DNA of 64,000 bases from Bdellovibrionales bacterium Ga0074137 (GTDB lineage: Bacteria; Bdellovibrionota; Bdellovibrionia; Bdellovibrionales; JAMPXM01): NCBI GenBank assembly GCA_001464715.1, contig LNDT01000004.1:62001-126000 (forward strand), read 5' to 3'. How positions within the stretch are numbered: the first letter of the stretch is position 1; the number at the start of each line of letters is the position of its first letter. The position numbers were made by a program, and so were the translations under genes. Positions 1-9,838 of this stretch are shown piece after piece. Under the pieces are notes generated by a model. That model was not told where the DNA came from, searched no databases, and was given only the letters and a program-made list of their open reading frames with translations.

Positions 1-1141
1 GACGGTCAGCGCCGTAGTGAAACGAAACATCGCGAAACTCAATTTGCCCACCGCGAAGTTCCAGTCCCGGAGCTTGATCGGGATCTTTGATGTCTCGGTC
101 CACGGTTAGAAGCTCGAACATCTTATCCATCTCCACAAGACTCTGCGTCGTCTCTCGGTACGCAAATCCCAAAACGTTCAAAGGAAGATAGAGCTGAATT
201 AGAAACGCATTCACTGCGACAAAGTCGCCAATTGTCATCGTGCCAGCACCGACACCAAGAGCTGCGAAAACCATAACGGCGACAAGGCCTGAAGCTATAA
301 TAATGCCTTGGCCACAATTGAGAATAGAAAGACTGGTCTGACTTTGAATGGCGGCCGCTTCATAGCCTTCCAAAGCCTTGTCGAAACGTGCGTGTTCGTG
401 CTTTTCGTTTCCGAAGTACTTCACCGTTTCAAAATTCAAAAGACTGTCGACGGCTTTCGTGTTGGCCTCGGCATCTTTTTGCATCATATCTTTACGAAAC
501 TTCACTCGCCAGTTTGTGATTGCGATCGTGTACCAAACATAAAGCGCAATCGTGACCATCGTAATGACCGCAAACTCGGGACCGAATGTGAGATACAAAA
601 CGACCGACACGATGATCACTTCTGCTATTGTCGGAAGAATATTAAAGAGCATGAACTGAAGAACGGTTTGAATGCCTCGGGTCCCGCGCTCGATCACTCG
701 AGAAAGTCCACCCGTCTGGCGATCCAAATGAAAAGCCAAGGAAAGTGAATGCAGGTGTTCGAACGTCTCCAGGCCTATCTTTCGCTGAGTGAATTGAGTC
801 ACTCGGGCAAAGATGAAGTCTCGAAACTCCGAAAACGCCTGACTCCCAATCCTCGCACCAGCGTAGGCGACCGTAAGACCCAGCGCCGCACCTAAAACAG
901 CCTGATCACCCTGAATCACAAGCCCCAGACGATCAATGGCCCCTTTTAAGAAGAAGGGCACCGATACTCCGATCGATTTTGCGATCAAAAGGGATACCAT
1001 CGCGACCGACACGCGCCACTTAAGGTCCGTTCGGTTTTTTGGCCAAAGATAAGGGAGGAGTGTCATTAAGGTCTGCCAGGATCGATCTCCGGCCGTTTCA
1101 GATGTCGCACTAAATGGTTTTGTCGTGGTGTTGCCGGTCAC
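1..1141 (-). CDS. ATM1/HMT1-type ABC exporter, ATP-binding/permease (3' end outside window)
   Basis: About 380 N-terminal residues are visible on the minus strand; the ATPase domain lies beyond base 1. The protein would be an inner-membrane half-transporter of the ATM1 type, a family that exports glutathione- or metal-linked compounds. An N-terminal TLLPYLWPKNRTDLKWRVSV segment leads into hydrophobic helices of the type-1 ABC transmembrane domain. Near the window edge the typical junction to the nucleotide-binding domain can be read (SLVEMDKMFELL, then RGGQIEFRDVSF). I chose the GTG at 1141 because AGGA lies about 7 bases upstream; the next in-frame ATG at 1066 would cut off residues just before the conserved LLPYLWP block. 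The substrate cannot be told from sequence. Confidence 0.88.
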   Translation of the reverse strand, partial: MTGNTTTKPFSATSETAGDRSWQTLMTLLPYLWPKNRTDLKWRVSVAMVSLLIAKSIGVSVPFFLKGAIDRLGLVIQGDQAVLGAALGLTVAYAGARIGSQAFSEFRDFIFARVTQFTQRKIGLETFEHLHSLSLAFHLDRQTGGLSRVIERGTRGIQTVLQFMLFNILPTIAEVIIVSVVLYLTFGPEFAVITMVTIALYVWYTIAITNWRVKFRKDMMQKDAEANTKAVDSLLNFETVKYFGNEKHEHARFDKALEGYEAAAIQSQTSLSILNCGQGIIIASGLVAVMVFAALGVGAGTMTIGDFVAVNAFLIQLYLPLNVLGFAYRETTQSLVEMDKMFELLTVDRDIKDPDQAPGLELRGGQIEFRDVSFHYGADR

Positions 1142-1702
1142 TTTGAAATCCTGTCGATCGCTCAAAGGCTGAAGAGGGGCGGTGCCATGTGTGAAAGAAA
1201 GTCGTACCGCAGGAGTGAAGAACTGACACCGTTTACCTGCAATCGAGTCACTGAAGAGTCCGCAAAATTAATGCATCGCGCAGCGCCCGGGAATACGGTT
1301 TTACAAGATTTTGTCAGCGTTCTAGAAGTTTGTGAACTCGCTGTGAGCCTTTGTTTAAAAGGCTTTGACGCAGACTCGACGTCAGAAAACGGCAGAATTT
1401 TACAACTGTCTTTGGTTTTTGTCCGATGTATCCGCATTTAGAAAAGCTCACGAGCGAGGGAATTTTTTGAGAAAAGTGGGCCCATTATGGCTTCAGAACA
1501 AACGGCACATCGCTTGCTCATTCAGCTCAAAGTCGTCGCTTGAAAGGACGTGTTTTTGAAATCTTGCCACGGTTTTTTATGTTCCCCAGGATTTCTGGGA
1601 ACCCGTCGGTAGGCTCTTATTTCGGTTCGACGTTTTTGATAGAAATAGAAGTTTTGCTTTAGAAATTTTAGATAACACCATTTGTTTGGGGGACCCCACA
1701 GT
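1142..1702. other. 561-base gap with no convincing gene
   Basis: This gap separates the ABC exporter gene from the divergently read beta-barrel gene. Short open frames exist on both strands but none has a clear ribosome site or recognisable protein. A hairpin with arms GTTCCC and GGGAAC (1581-1602) could lie in the leader of the downstream gene; no T-run follows, so it is not a normal terminator. The last 80 bases are AT-rich, as expected for a promoter, but I cannot fix -35 and -10 boxes with confidence. Confidence 0.5.
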
Positions 1703-2689
1703 ATGAACATGAAGATGCAACTCAACAGCGCTTTGATCCTGGCGAGCGTATTCGCTCTGTCGACACAAGCTCTGGCTCAAGAGACGGAAACTCAGGCCGC
1801 AGAGACGACAACGAAAGTTGAAAACGTCACCCCCAACTTGGTTGAGAAAAAACCAGGCGAAGCCGACACCGACGAAGTTATCACGAACCGTAAGCTCCGC
1901 GCTGAAACTGGATCGAAGAGCAAGTACAGCTTCTCGACAACTCTTAGCTACAGCGGCGGAACTATTAAAGACCCAGGTTCGGATGTTCGTCCCAACATCG
2001 CTTCGACAGCGTTTGTTCCGCTTGAGCCAGCTCTTGGTGGATCGATCGGCGCGAAATATCGAATCAGTGCTCTTCAGTCACTTTCTGCCGATGTCGGTGT
2101 GACAATCTACAAGCCATTCCATTCGGACAAAGACCGTAACTTCCGTCAACGGACGACGGTTGCAAACCCATCTTTGAGCTACCAGGTTCTTTATAAAACG
2201 GCTGGGATTCAGAATGTTTCGTCGGTGGGCATCGGTTACACGACGGACTCTGAATATCGAGCCATCGGCGATTTCGGCGGCATCAGCTTTAGCCAGACTG
2301 CGATTTACGATTTCGGCGGTTCTGCTTGGTCGGTCGGACTCGCAGGCACTTTGGGTTACACGTATTACGACAAAGACAAGAATGAACTCGGTTCGAACGG
2401 CCGTCCGCTTGGACTTTCACAGTCTGACTATGAAATCGGACTCTATCCATTCGCTGAAGTTACGATTTCAGAGAAGTTGAACATCCGAACTGTATTCCGT
2501 CCTTTCATCTTCCAACACTCGAAGATGAAGAACTTTGGCGAAATCGACCGCGCTCCTTACACTCAGTCGGTTGGTATCGGTGTGTCGGTAACACGTGACA
2601 TCTACCTCTACCCGAACGTTCAGTTCGCACCGCTCAACATGAGCTCGGACCGCACAAACGTAGGCATGAGCTTGAACCTCAACATCTAG
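1703..2689 (+). CDS. outer-membrane beta-barrel protein, function unknown
   Basis: A 328-residue exported protein. Residues 1-26 form a signal peptide (MNMKMQ, hydrophobic stretch, TQALAQ cleavage region), followed by an acidic Glu/Thr-rich linker and then alternating polar and hydrophobic strands rich in Tyr, Gly and Ser, typical of a beta-barrel. The chain ends in strand-like residues (NVGMSLNLNI), as beta-barrel proteins often do. I chose the ATG at 1703 because GGGGGA lies just upstream; the ATG at 1709 is also possible. It is monocistronic, followed by a strong terminator. Pore, receptor or structural role cannot be told. The barrel call is from sequence pattern only. Confidence 0.75.
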   Translation: MNMKMQLNSALILASVFALSTQALAQETETQAAETTTKVENVTPNLVEKKPGEADTDEVITNRKLRAETGSKSKYSFSTTLSYSGGTIKDPGSDVRPNIASTAFVPLEPALGGSIGAKYRISALQSLSADVGVTIYKPFHSDKDRNFRQRTTVANPSLSYQVLYKTAGIQNVSSVGIGYTTDSEYRAIGDFGGISFSQTAIYDFGGSAWSVGLAGTLGYTYYDKDKNELGSNGRPLGLSQSDYEIGLYPFAEVTISEKLNIRTVFRPFIFQHSKMKNFGEIDRAPYTQSVGIGVSVTRDIYLYPNVQFAPLNMSSDRTNVGMSLNLNI

Positions 2690-2740
2690 TTGAAATTCTG
2701 GTTCGCCATTGGTCGATCCGGAAACCTTTCAAAGTCTCCT

Positions 2741-2773
2741 AAAAGCCCGGCTGAAATAGCCGGGCTTTTTTTA
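2741..2773 (+). terminator. Rho-independent terminator of the beta-barrel gene
   Basis: An 11-base-pair stem, AAAGCCCGGCT (2742-2752) with AGCCGGGCTTT (2758-2768), has a 5-base loop and runs into a T-tract. It starts about 50 bases after the stop codon. Confidence 0.93.
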
Positions 2774-2876
2774 TATTGCTGGGGCCACGAAACGACTGAA
2801 AGGCCTGTGAGCACTGGGTTATTCGTTCCCATGGATTTATGAAGTTTGCTTAAAGAATCCTCATCGGCTACTGCTC

Positions 2877-5357
2877 GTGAAAGTGGCTTTAAAACTCAAA
2901 CCAAAACAATCTCGACCTCGAGGTTGGCGCGCCAGCGTCCTCCTGGGTCTTGCATCGCTGGCCGCGCTGGCGACGACTTGTTTTGCACTTGGGACATCAT
3001 TTCAAGGGCTGAGTCCGATTGGACGCCTCCTTTCGCCAAGCCTCGGATTGTGGCGACATCAGCCGACCGAGATCTCAGATGTTTCGGCTCGACTCAAAGA
3101 CGCTTTGGCCGAGGCGGGGCTTCCACCAGTCAGTATTGAATTTGATGAGCACGAAGTTCCACACATAAAGTCAGAAAGTGATTCGTCGCTCTATTTCGCT
3201 CAAGGTTTCGTGACGGCCTACTTCAGGCTTTGGCAGATGGACTTTCTTTCGCGCATTACGGCGGGACGGGTGTCCGAGATTCTTGGAAGTAAAGCTCTTC
3301 CGATCGATCGTTTTTTTCGGCGAATGTTGACCCACGAGGCCGCCAAGGCTTCTTCCGATCTCATGATGGCCGATCCGGTGACGAGGGGACCACTTTTCTC
3401 TTACACAAAAGGTGTCAACGCGCGGATTGGTCAGATCGACCTTTCATCGCTTCCGGTCGAATACCGAATTTTTTCTGTGCTACCAGAGCCTTGGTCGGAA
3501 GAACGCGCGGCCCATTTACTGAAATTTATGACGTGGGAACTCACGGGGTATCTTTACGACGTGCGCATGACGGCTTCGAAAACAAAGCTCTCACATGAGT
3601 TGTTCGAGCTCCTGTTCCCACTCAGCGAAAAACTAAAAGGAACAATTCTGGGTGATCGCAAATCGGCTCAGACTCGAGCAGAACCACGATCTGATTCCTC
3701 AAACGTTGTCTTCAATCTTCCAAAGTCACTTGGTACGCATTGGATTCCTGACGAAGTGAAGCCCGACCCCTCCAATGGAAGTAATAGTTGGGCTCTTCCG
3801 GGACCTCGCACAACAACGGGGCGACCGCTTCTCGCCAACGATCTTCATCTTGGTTACACTCTGCCAGCTCTTTGGTTTTCAATTCAGCTAACGTCTCCGA
3901 CAATGAACGTTTACGGGGCCTCACTTCCCGGAGCCCCCGGCGTTATCGTCGGTTTCACAGAGACAATGGGCTGGGCTCTGACCAACGGAACTGACGATGT
4001 TTTAGATTGGTACTCGCTTCGTTTTCGCGATGAAAAACGCCAAGAGTACATGTTCGAGGATTCATGGCGGCCGGTGATCACTCGAGAGGAAGTCGTGCGT
4101 GTCGCCCATGGACCCGACGAAATCGTTCAGACGCGAGAGACTCATGTCGGACCGATTGTGTTTGAAGACGGTGACACAGAAAATGTAATCACAATTCCCG
4201 CAGGACTTGCCGCCCAGTGGACGGGGCACCAACCGTCCAATGAACTTCGAAGCTTTCTTTTGCTCAACAAAGCCTCTCGAGCCAATGACTGTTTAGCAGC
4301 ACTGCAGACTTACATCGCTCCGGCTCAAAACTTCGTCTGCGCTGACCGCTACGGTAAAATGGTCTATAAACATGCGGGACTCTTTCCAGATCGCCGCGGT
4401 CGTGATGGTCGATTTGTTGTCGAAGCTTTGCGCGATTCAGATCTTTGGCAGGGGAGTCTTCCGCCCGAGATGAACCCCGTTTTTGAGAGCCACTCAGAGA
4501 CCATCGTCACTGCAAACCAGGCACCCTTCAACGGTGCCGACGTTCAAAAGTTCGGTTGGTTTTTTCGCCCCCCCTACAGGTCTCTTCAGATTCGCAAAAA
4601 ACTCGATGCGAAAAAACGTTGGAACCCCAAAGAGATGATTTCACTTCAAGCCGATACGGAAAGTCTTCTCTCGATCAGTTTCAAGCAGCTCGTGCTGCGT
4701 GAAATGGAAGCGTCGCCGCTGAAAGACCTCGCACTGAAGCCTCCTTGCGAAACTGGATCTGATTCGCTTCAATCGACGTTCACCAAATGGACAGGTCACC
4801 ACGACTCATCCAACCGCATCGGTTCATTGGCGCATCGGTGGTTTGAAATTTTTGAAGACGAAACTTGGACTCGAAATGTCGGCTCGTCAGACATCACATT
4901 TTGGCCCAGTGAGTGGCGTCTTTTTGAGCTCATTGATGAGGGAGCCAATGTCGAAATCTGGGATGATGCCGCGACTCCGGAAAAAGAGACTCTGAATTCG
5001 CGCTTAAGCGCAGCCCTTTTGAAAACCTGCGACTACTTTGAAGATGCTTTCGGCCGTCAGGAAGTACCGACCTGGTCAGACTACCAACCGACCACATTAA
5101 ATCATGCAGGACGCTTACCTGGCCTGGGGCGCACCGTGACGGCGCCCGGAGTGGGTGAGTCCATTTTTGCCAACAAAGGCGCTCATGGCCCGACTTGGAA
5201 GATGATTGTTTCTTTTGAAGATAAACCTAAGGCATGGACAATGATTCCTGGCGGTCAAAGTGGTGATCCTTCATCACGCAGTTATGATCGACTGGTCGAG
5301 AGCTGGTCCAAGGGCGAAATGCACCCTGTTCAATTCTATATGCGGGGCCAAAAGTGA
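2877..5357 (+). CDS. penicillin acylase family Ntn-hydrolase (N-acyl amide hydrolase)
   Basis: An 826-residue member of the penicillin/AHL acylase family (S45), which cleaves amide bonds in acylated small molecules after self-cleavage into alpha and beta chains. A hydrophobic segment at residues ~18-41 directs export or anchors the chain. The nucleophile that becomes the beta-chain N-terminus is Ser302 in the GSNSWALPG motif, and the later TANQAP motif fits the conserved active-site Asn region. Length is normal for the family. The substrate (beta-lactam, acyl-homoserine lactone, or acylated peptide from prey) cannot be told. The GTG at 2877 is the assumed start; no clear ribosome site precedes it and the GTG at 2883 is equally possible. 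The next gene overlaps its stop by 4 bases. Confidence 0.9.
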   Translation: MKVALKLKPKQSRPRGWRASVLLGLASLAALATTCFALGTSFQGLSPIGRLLSPSLGLWRHQPTEISDVSARLKDALAEAGLPPVSIEFDEHEVPHIKSESDSSLYFAQGFVTAYFRLWQMDFLSRITAGRVSEILGSKALPIDRFFRRMLTHEAAKASSDLMMADPVTRGPLFSYTKGVNARIGQIDLSSLPVEYRIFSVLPEPWSEERAAHLLKFMTWELTGYLYDVRMTASKTKLSHELFELLFPLSEKLKGTILGDRKSAQTRAEPRSDSSNVVFNLPKSLGTHWIPDEVKPDPSNGSNSWALPGPRTTTGRPLLANDLHLGYTLPALWFSIQLTSPTMNVYGASLPGAPGVIVGFTETMGWALTNGTDDVLDWYSLRFRDEKRQEYMFEDSWRPVITREEVVRVAHGPDEIVQTRETHVGPIVFEDGDTENVITIPAGLAAQWTGHQPSNELRSFLLLNKASRANDCLAALQTYIAPAQNFVCADRYGKMVYKHAGLFPDRRGRDGRFVVEALRDSDLWQGSLPPEMNPVFESHSETIVTANQAPFNGADVQKFGWFFRPPYRSLQIRKKLDAKKRWNPKEMISLQADTESLLSISFKQLVLREMEASPLKDLALKPPCETGSDSLQSTFTKWTGHHDSSNRIGSLAHRWFEIFEDETWTRNVGSSDITFWPSEWRLFELIDEGANVEIWDDAATPEKETLNSRLSAALLKTCDYFEDAFGRQEVPTWSDYQPTTLNHAGRLPGLGRTVTAPGVGESIFANKGAHGPTWKMIVSFEDKPKAWTMIPGGQSGDPSSRSYDRLVESWSKGEMHPVQFYMRGQK

Positions 5358-5761
5358 TAACTCAAATCAAGGCTCGAAATCTTGAAATCGATGGAAGATT
5401 TCTGTACGTCGCCGTTTTCGTTTTGCTGTCGGCGACTGTGAGCCTTACTCCGTGGTGGGGAATTCCCCTCGTTGCAGGAATCTTAAGACTTTTATTTTCA
5501 GTTCCAGTCAGGTGGCTGACAGCACTCACGTTGATTTCAACAGCTGTCGTTTGTTTCGTTCGTGATCTACAGAATGACTTTGGGCCGAGTCGAGTCTTCT
5601 CAAAAATTTTTCTCTTGGAAAGCCTAGGGTTCCCCGTTGGGAGCGAAGCTAGTCAGCTTGTCACGTATGCGGTGGTGGGCTTTGTCGGCGCATGGCTCTC
5701 GATGATGGCCGCGACAACCGTCAAAATGTTCCAGAGCCTTCGGCCCACTCGCGCACTCTAA
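5354..5761 (+). CDS. small integral membrane protein, unknown
   Basis: A 135-residue protein whose GTG start overlaps the TGA of the acylase gene (GTGA), so translation is probably coupled. It has three or four hydrophobic segments: residues ~15-45 (VAVFVLLSATVSL onwards), ~50-70 and ~105-125. No family is recognised. The tight coupling suggests a role linked to the acylase, such as membrane placement, but that is inference. It ends in convergent contact with the M23 peptidase gene. Confidence 0.7.
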   Translation: MITQIKARNLEIDGRFLYVAVFVLLSATVSLTPWWGIPLVAGILRLLFSVPVRWLTALTLISTAVVCFVRDLQNDFGPSRVFSKIFLLESLGFPVGSEASQLVTYAVVGFVGAWLSMMAATTVKMFQSLRPTRAL

Positions 5762-6333
5762 TAGCCTTGCGGTAGATACATCAGCGGATTGACCGGCTGG
5801 CGATTGTATCGAATTTCGAAATGCAGATGAACGCCGCTGGCTCTTCCGGTGCGACCCATCTCGCCGATTTTTTGTCCACGCGTCACTCGCTGACCTTCCG
5901 AAACGCTGAATTTATTTAAGTGAGAGTAAAGTGTGGCCCAAGTTTCGTTGTGCTCGATAACGATAAGCTTCCCGTAGCCAGAGAAGCCACGTCCAACGTA
6001 AATAACCACACCACCTTCGCTGGCAAGAATCGGAGTTCCTTTTTTGGCGGCCAGATCAAGACCGTAGTGCCAACGTTTACCAAGAAGAAACCCGCGCGAC
6101 ATCCGCGCATCTTCCACCGGCCAATCAAACTTCATATCAGTCGATGGCGTGGATTGGCTGTATCGCTCACCGCTCCAAGAAAGGGTCGGCCCCATCGGAG
6201 CTGCAACGGGGGAGTCTCCTTCGATCGGAGAATCAAGAGTTCCATCGGGACCTTTGAACGTGCCAGGACCATCAAACGTCGAACAGCCTGACCCTATCAA
6301 AGTAGCGAAAGCGAAAAAAACAATCCGCCTCAC
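5758..6333 (-). CDS. M23-family metallopeptidase lipoprotein (LytM-type)
   Basis: A predicted lipoprotein that cleaves peptidoglycan cross-bridges or acts as an amidase activator. I chose the GTG at 6333, two bases after the glyA stop, because AAGGG lies about 7 bases upstream; the ATG at 6375 would overlap glyA by 40 bases. From this start the chain is 191 residues with a signal peptide ending in a lipobox around Cys17 (LIGSGC). The C-terminal half is a LytM domain with the zinc ligands His89 and Asp93 (HYGLD) and the HLH motif (His169, His171), so it looks catalytically complete. No LysM domain is present. It is probably the last gene of the fab-glyA operon. Confidence 0.9.
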   Translation of the reverse strand: MRRIVFFAFATLIGSGCSTFDGPGTFKGPDGTLDSPIEGDSPVAAPMGPTLSWSGERYSQSTPSTDMKFDWPVEDARMSRGFLLGKRWHYGLDLAAKKGTPILASEGGVVIYVGRGFSGYGKLIVIEHNETWATLYSHLNKFSVSEGQRVTRGQKIGEMGRTGRASGVHLHFEIRYNRQPVNPLMYLPQGY

Positions 6334-6335
6334 GC

Positions 6336-7664
6336 CTAACCCTTTTGCGGACCGTAGACAGGATACGACTGGCATAGGTCGGCCACTTGCCCACGAATTC
6401 TCTTAAGGCGAGCTTCATCCGAAGGACTTTCAAGAACTTCAGAAATCCATCCGCCGATCAGTTTCATTTCGGTCTCTTTCATTCCTCGAGTTGTAAGTGC
6501 TGGCGTACCAATGCGAACGCCGCTCGTGACAAAGGGTGAGCGCTTCTCGTTGGGTACAGTGTTTTTGTTCACTGTGATCCCTGCGTGGTCGAGAGCGATC
6601 TCTGCATCTTTTCCGGTGACTGAGCTTGCCGACAAATCGACAAGCACAAGGTGGTTGTCGGTGCCGCCAGTGACAAGGCTTAGGCCCGCTCCCGTCAAGG
6701 ACTCAGCCAGCGCCTGCGCATTCAATACGATTTGCTGTGCGTACGCCTTAAAGCTTGGTTGAAGCGCTTCATGAAAGGCGACGGCTTTTCCTGCAATCAC
6801 GTGCTCAAGCGGTCCACCTTGAAGGCCGGGGAAGATTTTTGAATTTACTTTTTTTGCCGCATCCGACATGGCGTCAGCATTTTCAGCACGAAGACCCGTC
6901 AGGATAATTCCACCTCGAGGTCCGCGCAAAGTTTTGTGCGTTGTTGACGTGATGTAGTCAGCAAAAGGAATCGGCGATGGATGAGCGCCACCAGCCACAA
7001 GTCCCGCAAAGTGTGCCATGTCAACCAAGAGCATCGCGCCGACCTCATCGGCGATTTCCCTGAATTTTGCGAAATCAAGAGTCCGCGGATAGGCCGAGTA
7101 ACCAGCGATCAAAATTTTCGGTTTTGTTTCTTTGGCAACTTTAAGAATCGTCTCGTAGTTCAGACGACCTGTTTCTGGATCCAGACCATAGCTTGCGGCC
7201 TTAAAAAGAATGCCGCTGAAATTCACCGGACTTCCATGAGTGAGGTGACCGCCGTGCGAAAGATCCATCCCTAAAATGGCGTCGCCCGCTTTTGCCGCCG
7301 CCAAAAAGACAGCCTGATTCGCTTGTGATCCCGAGTGAGGTTGGACATTGGCGTGCGGAGCACCGAAAAGCTTTTTGACCCGATCGATCGCCAGCTGTTC
7401 GATTTTGTCGACGTGCTCGCAGCCCCCGTAGTAGCGCTTTCCCGGATAACCCTCGGCATACTTATTCGTTAAAATTGAGCCCTGGGCCTCCATCACCGCT
7501 TGCGACGCATAGTTTTCGCTGGCGATCATTTCAAGCCCCGAGAACTGGCGCTGCGTCTCGTGTTTTATATGAAGAGCAAGCTCGGGATCTGTTTTTGATA
7601 GATGTTGAAGTGTCGTTGGCGACTCGACAGGCTTTAATGTCGGATTTTCGGTGGAATACTGCAT
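6336..7664 (-). CDS. glyA: serine hydroxymethyltransferase
   Basis: A 442-residue cytoplasmic PLP enzyme that interconverts serine and glycine and supplies 5,10-methylene-tetrahydrofolate. The family signatures are clear: [10 protein letters not shown] near residue 45, the KRYYGGCE region, and the PLP-binding Lys244 in [14 protein letters not shown]. The ~20 residues before the conserved core are a little longer than in E. coli GlyA. It lies downstream of rpiB with a ~50-base gap and runs into the M23 gene two bases after its stop, so these are likely co-transcribed. No glycine riboswitch was seen upstream. Confidence 0.97.
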   Translation of the reverse strand: MQYSTENPTLKPVESPTTLQHLSKTDPELALHIKHETQRQFSGLEMIASENYASQAVMEAQGSILTNKYAEGYPGKRYYGGCEHVDKIEQLAIDRVKKLFGAPHANVQPHSGSQANQAVFLAAAKAGDAILGMDLSHGGHLTHGSPVNFSGILFKAASYGLDPETGRLNYETILKVAKETKPKILIAGYSAYPRTLDFAKFREIADEVGAMLLVDMAHFAGLVAGGAHPSPIPFADYITSTTHKTLRGPRGGIILTGLRAENADAMSDAAKKVNSKIFPGLQGGPLEHVIAGKAVAFHEALQPSFKAYAQQIVLNAQALAESLTGAGLSLVTGGTDNHLVLVDLSASSVTGKDAEIALDHAGITVNKNTVPNEKRSPFVTSGVRIGTPALTTRGMKETEMKLIGGWISEVLESPSDEARLKRIRGQVADLCQSYPVYGPQKG

Positions 7665-7715
7665 GGTGCGTAACCTCTGTTTTCCTGCCCGACTGATTGA
7701 GCCGAGCGGGCCGGT

Positions 7716-8207
7716 TTAGGCGTCGAGTTTAGCCAGACGGCCTAAGTGTCGACCGCCCTCAAATGGCTTCGTTAAAAACGCTTCCACAAGCTTAACCGCG
7801 AGCGTCGGCTCGATCAACCTTGCGCCGATACAAAGCACGTTTGCGTCGTTGTGAGCTCGAGCCAGTTCAACAGACTCTAGACTCCAGACCATGGCGGCTC
7901 TAATTTGACGATATCGATTGGCGGCCATCGCCATTCCTTGTCCAGATCCACAAATCAAAATCGCGCGACTACGAGCCGTGCCGAAATTTTGCGCTTCGGC
8001 CGAGCGCTGAGCGATCAGGGCTTTGCACACGTGATTTGCAAAATCAGGGTAATCAACGCGATCCGCGTTGGCCGGGCCAAAATCTTTCCAGACAAAGTCC
8101 TGAAAACCTTGAGGCCACTTTTCTAAGATGAGTTTTTTTAAATCAAATCCTGCGTGATCGCTTGCGATGTAAACAAGTGGGGATTGCGGTGCCGTCACAG
8201 CCGCCAC
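7716..8207 (-). CDS. rpiB: ribose-5-phosphate isomerase B (RpiB/LacAB family)
   Basis: A 163-residue cytoplasmic isomerase that interconverts ribose 5-phosphate and ribulose 5-phosphate. The N-terminal IASDHAGFDLK motif and the CGSGQGMAMAANR active-site loop, with the family Cys, are present, as is the downstream RAAMVW / ARAHNDANVL block. The start is a GTG three bases after the fabF stop, with AAGG upstream, so it is likely translated as part of the fab operon. The same neighbourhood is known to me from Bdellovibrio genomes. Confidence 0.95.
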   Translation of the reverse strand: MAAVTAPQSPLVYIASDHAGFDLKKLILEKWPQGFQDFVWKDFGPANADRVDYPDFANHVCKALIAQRSAEAQNFGTARSRAILICGSGQGMAMAANRYRQIRAAMVWSLESVELARAHNDANVLCIGARLIEPTLAVKLVEAFLTKPFEGGRHLGRLAKLDA

Positions 8208-8210
8208 GAC

Positions 8211-9500
8211 TTAGACCTTCGAGAACACCAGCGTCGAATTCGTTCCACCGAATCCAAAACTGTTGTTCATCACGGCCGAGAACTTACCTTCGCGTGCGAC
8301 ATGAGGAACGTAGTCGAGATCGCAATCATCACTTGGATTGTCGAGATTGATCGTAGGAGGTGCCGTGTTCGTGTAAAGCGCCATCAATGAAAAGGCACTT
8401 TCGATAGCTCCGGCCGCGCCCAACGAATGACCCATAACGGACTTCGTGCTGCTCACCCAAAGATTTTTAGCATGATCGCCGAAAATACGTTTGATCGCCG
8501 CCGTCTCTTGGCCGTCCCCCGCCGGAGTGCTAGTGCCGTGGGCGTTCAAATACTGAAGTTCAGTTCCATTTAAGTGAGCGTCTTCAAGAGCCGCTCGCAT
8601 CGCAAGCGCTGCGCCCATTCCGCCCGGAGCCGGGTTCGTCATGTGGTGCGCATCCGATGAAGAACCATAGCCGGCCACTTCGCCGTAAATCCTAGCACCT
8701 CGACGACTGGCACTTTCAAAATCTTCCAAAATTAAAACGGCTCCAGCTTCACTCAAAACAAATCCGTCACGGTCGCGGTCAAACGGGCGACTGGCCATTG
8801 TCGGCTGATCGTTTCGTGTGGATAGGGCCTTCATCGCAGCAAAACCGCCAATAGCCAATGGACCGATGCCAGCTTCCGCGCCGCCCGCAAGCATCACGTC
8901 AGCAAGGCCGCGACGAATGTAGCCTGCGGCTTCACCGATCGAGTGTGCGCCCGAAGAGCAAGCCGAGGTGATCGAATAATTCACACCACGGAGACCGTGT
9001 TTGATCGTGACATGCCCGCTGGCCATGTTCGCTATCACGCTTGGAATCAGAAATGGTGAGAGCCGACTTGGGCCGCGCTCTTTAACAACCACGCCCGCTT
9101 GTTCCAATTCGTTGATCCCGCCGATGCCAACACCGATGATAGCACCAATGCGCTCACGGAATTCGTCGTCAAATTTGGTAGAGTCTAATCCGGCGTCTTT
9201 CAACGCTTCCGCGGCCGCAGCCATCGAAAGATGGATGAAGCGCGCCATTTTTTTCTGCTCTTTCTTTTCGATGTAAAGCGAGGGGTCGAAGTTTTTTACT
9301 TCGCCCGCAAATCGCACGTCGTAAGCCGACGCATCGAAAAGACTGATCGGGCCGACACCACTTTGTCCCGCCACGGCGTTCTTCCACGACGAGGGAAGAT
9401 CAAGACCCAGCGGAGAGACGCATCCCATGCCGGTCACGACCACTCGGCGCTCAGCGCGGGTCACACGTTCAAAACGGTTTGATGTCGACGCTAACTTCAT
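8211..9500 (-). CDS. fabF: 3-oxoacyl-[ACP] synthase II
   Basis: A 429-residue condensing enzyme of type II fatty-acid synthesis that elongates acyl-ACP with malonyl-ACP. The Cys-His-His triad is visible: Cys181 in SITSACSSGAHS, His321 in LNAHGTSTPAGD and His358 in KSVMGHSLGAAGA. About 17 residues precede the usual RRVVVTGMG start, slightly longer than E. coli FabF. GGAG lies 8 bases before the ATG. It follows acpP with a short gap, the usual acpP-fabF order. Confidence 0.97.
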   Translation of the reverse strand: MKLASTSNRFERVTRAERRVVVTGMGCVSPLGLDLPSSWKNAVAGQSGVGPISLFDASAYDVRFAGEVKNFDPSLYIEKKEQKKMARFIHLSMAAAAEALKDAGLDSTKFDDEFRERIGAIIGVGIGGINELEQAGVVVKERGPSRLSPFLIPSVIANMASGHVTIKHGLRGVNYSITSACSSGAHSIGEAAGYIRRGLADVMLAGGAEAGIGPLAIGGFAAMKALSTRNDQPTMASRPFDRDRDGFVLSEAGAVLILEDFESASRRGARIYGEVAGYGSSSDAHHMTNPAPGGMGAALAMRAALEDAHLNGTELQYLNAHGTSTPAGDGQETAAIKRIFGDHAKNLWVSSTKSVMGHSLGAAGAIESAFSLMALYTNTAPPTINLDNPSDDCDLDYVPHVAREGKFSAVMNNSFGFGGTNSTLVFSKV

Positions 9501-9521
9501 CGCTTGCGCTCCAGAAAAAAC

Positions 9522-9764
9522 TTAAGCTTTGCCTTTGGCCTGAAGGTACGTGCAGAAATCACCGACAGTTTTCAGCTTTTCCGCGTCTTCATCAGGAATT
9601 TCAATTCCGAATTCTTCTTCAACAGCCATCACGAGCTCGACGATGTCGAGACTGTCGGCACCGAGGTCGTCGATGAACGACGCTTCAACTTTAACACGCT
9701 CTGGATCCACACCGAGTTGATCCGCAATAACTTCTTTTACTTTTGGTTGAACCGTAGCCATCAT
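9522..9764 (-). CDS. acpP: acyl carrier protein
   Basis: An 80-residue acidic carrier protein of fatty-acid synthesis. The phosphopantetheine attachment site is the Ser in [20 protein letters not shown]. The start at 9764 is fixed by a strong AGGAGG six bases upstream; the adjacent ATG at 9761 is also possible, and a longer reading from 9785 would place that ribosome site inside the gene. A 74-base gap to fabG leaves room for a separate promoter, as carrier proteins need high expression. Confidence 0.97.
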   Translation of the reverse strand: MMATVQPKVKEVIADQLGVDPERVKVEASFIDDLGADSLDIVELVMAVEEEFGIEIPDEDAEKLKTVGDFCTYLQAKGKA

Positions 9765-9838
9765 AAAAAACCTCCTGAAACACAAATGAACTAATAAACC
9801 GATATTAGACCGTTTTAAAAATAGAACTGAAACCTGAC

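Noticed and set aside
1187-1441. An 84-residue plus-strand frame in the first gap, considered as a small gene.
   Set aside because: No ribosome site or recognised family, and it overlaps an equally long frame on the other strand.
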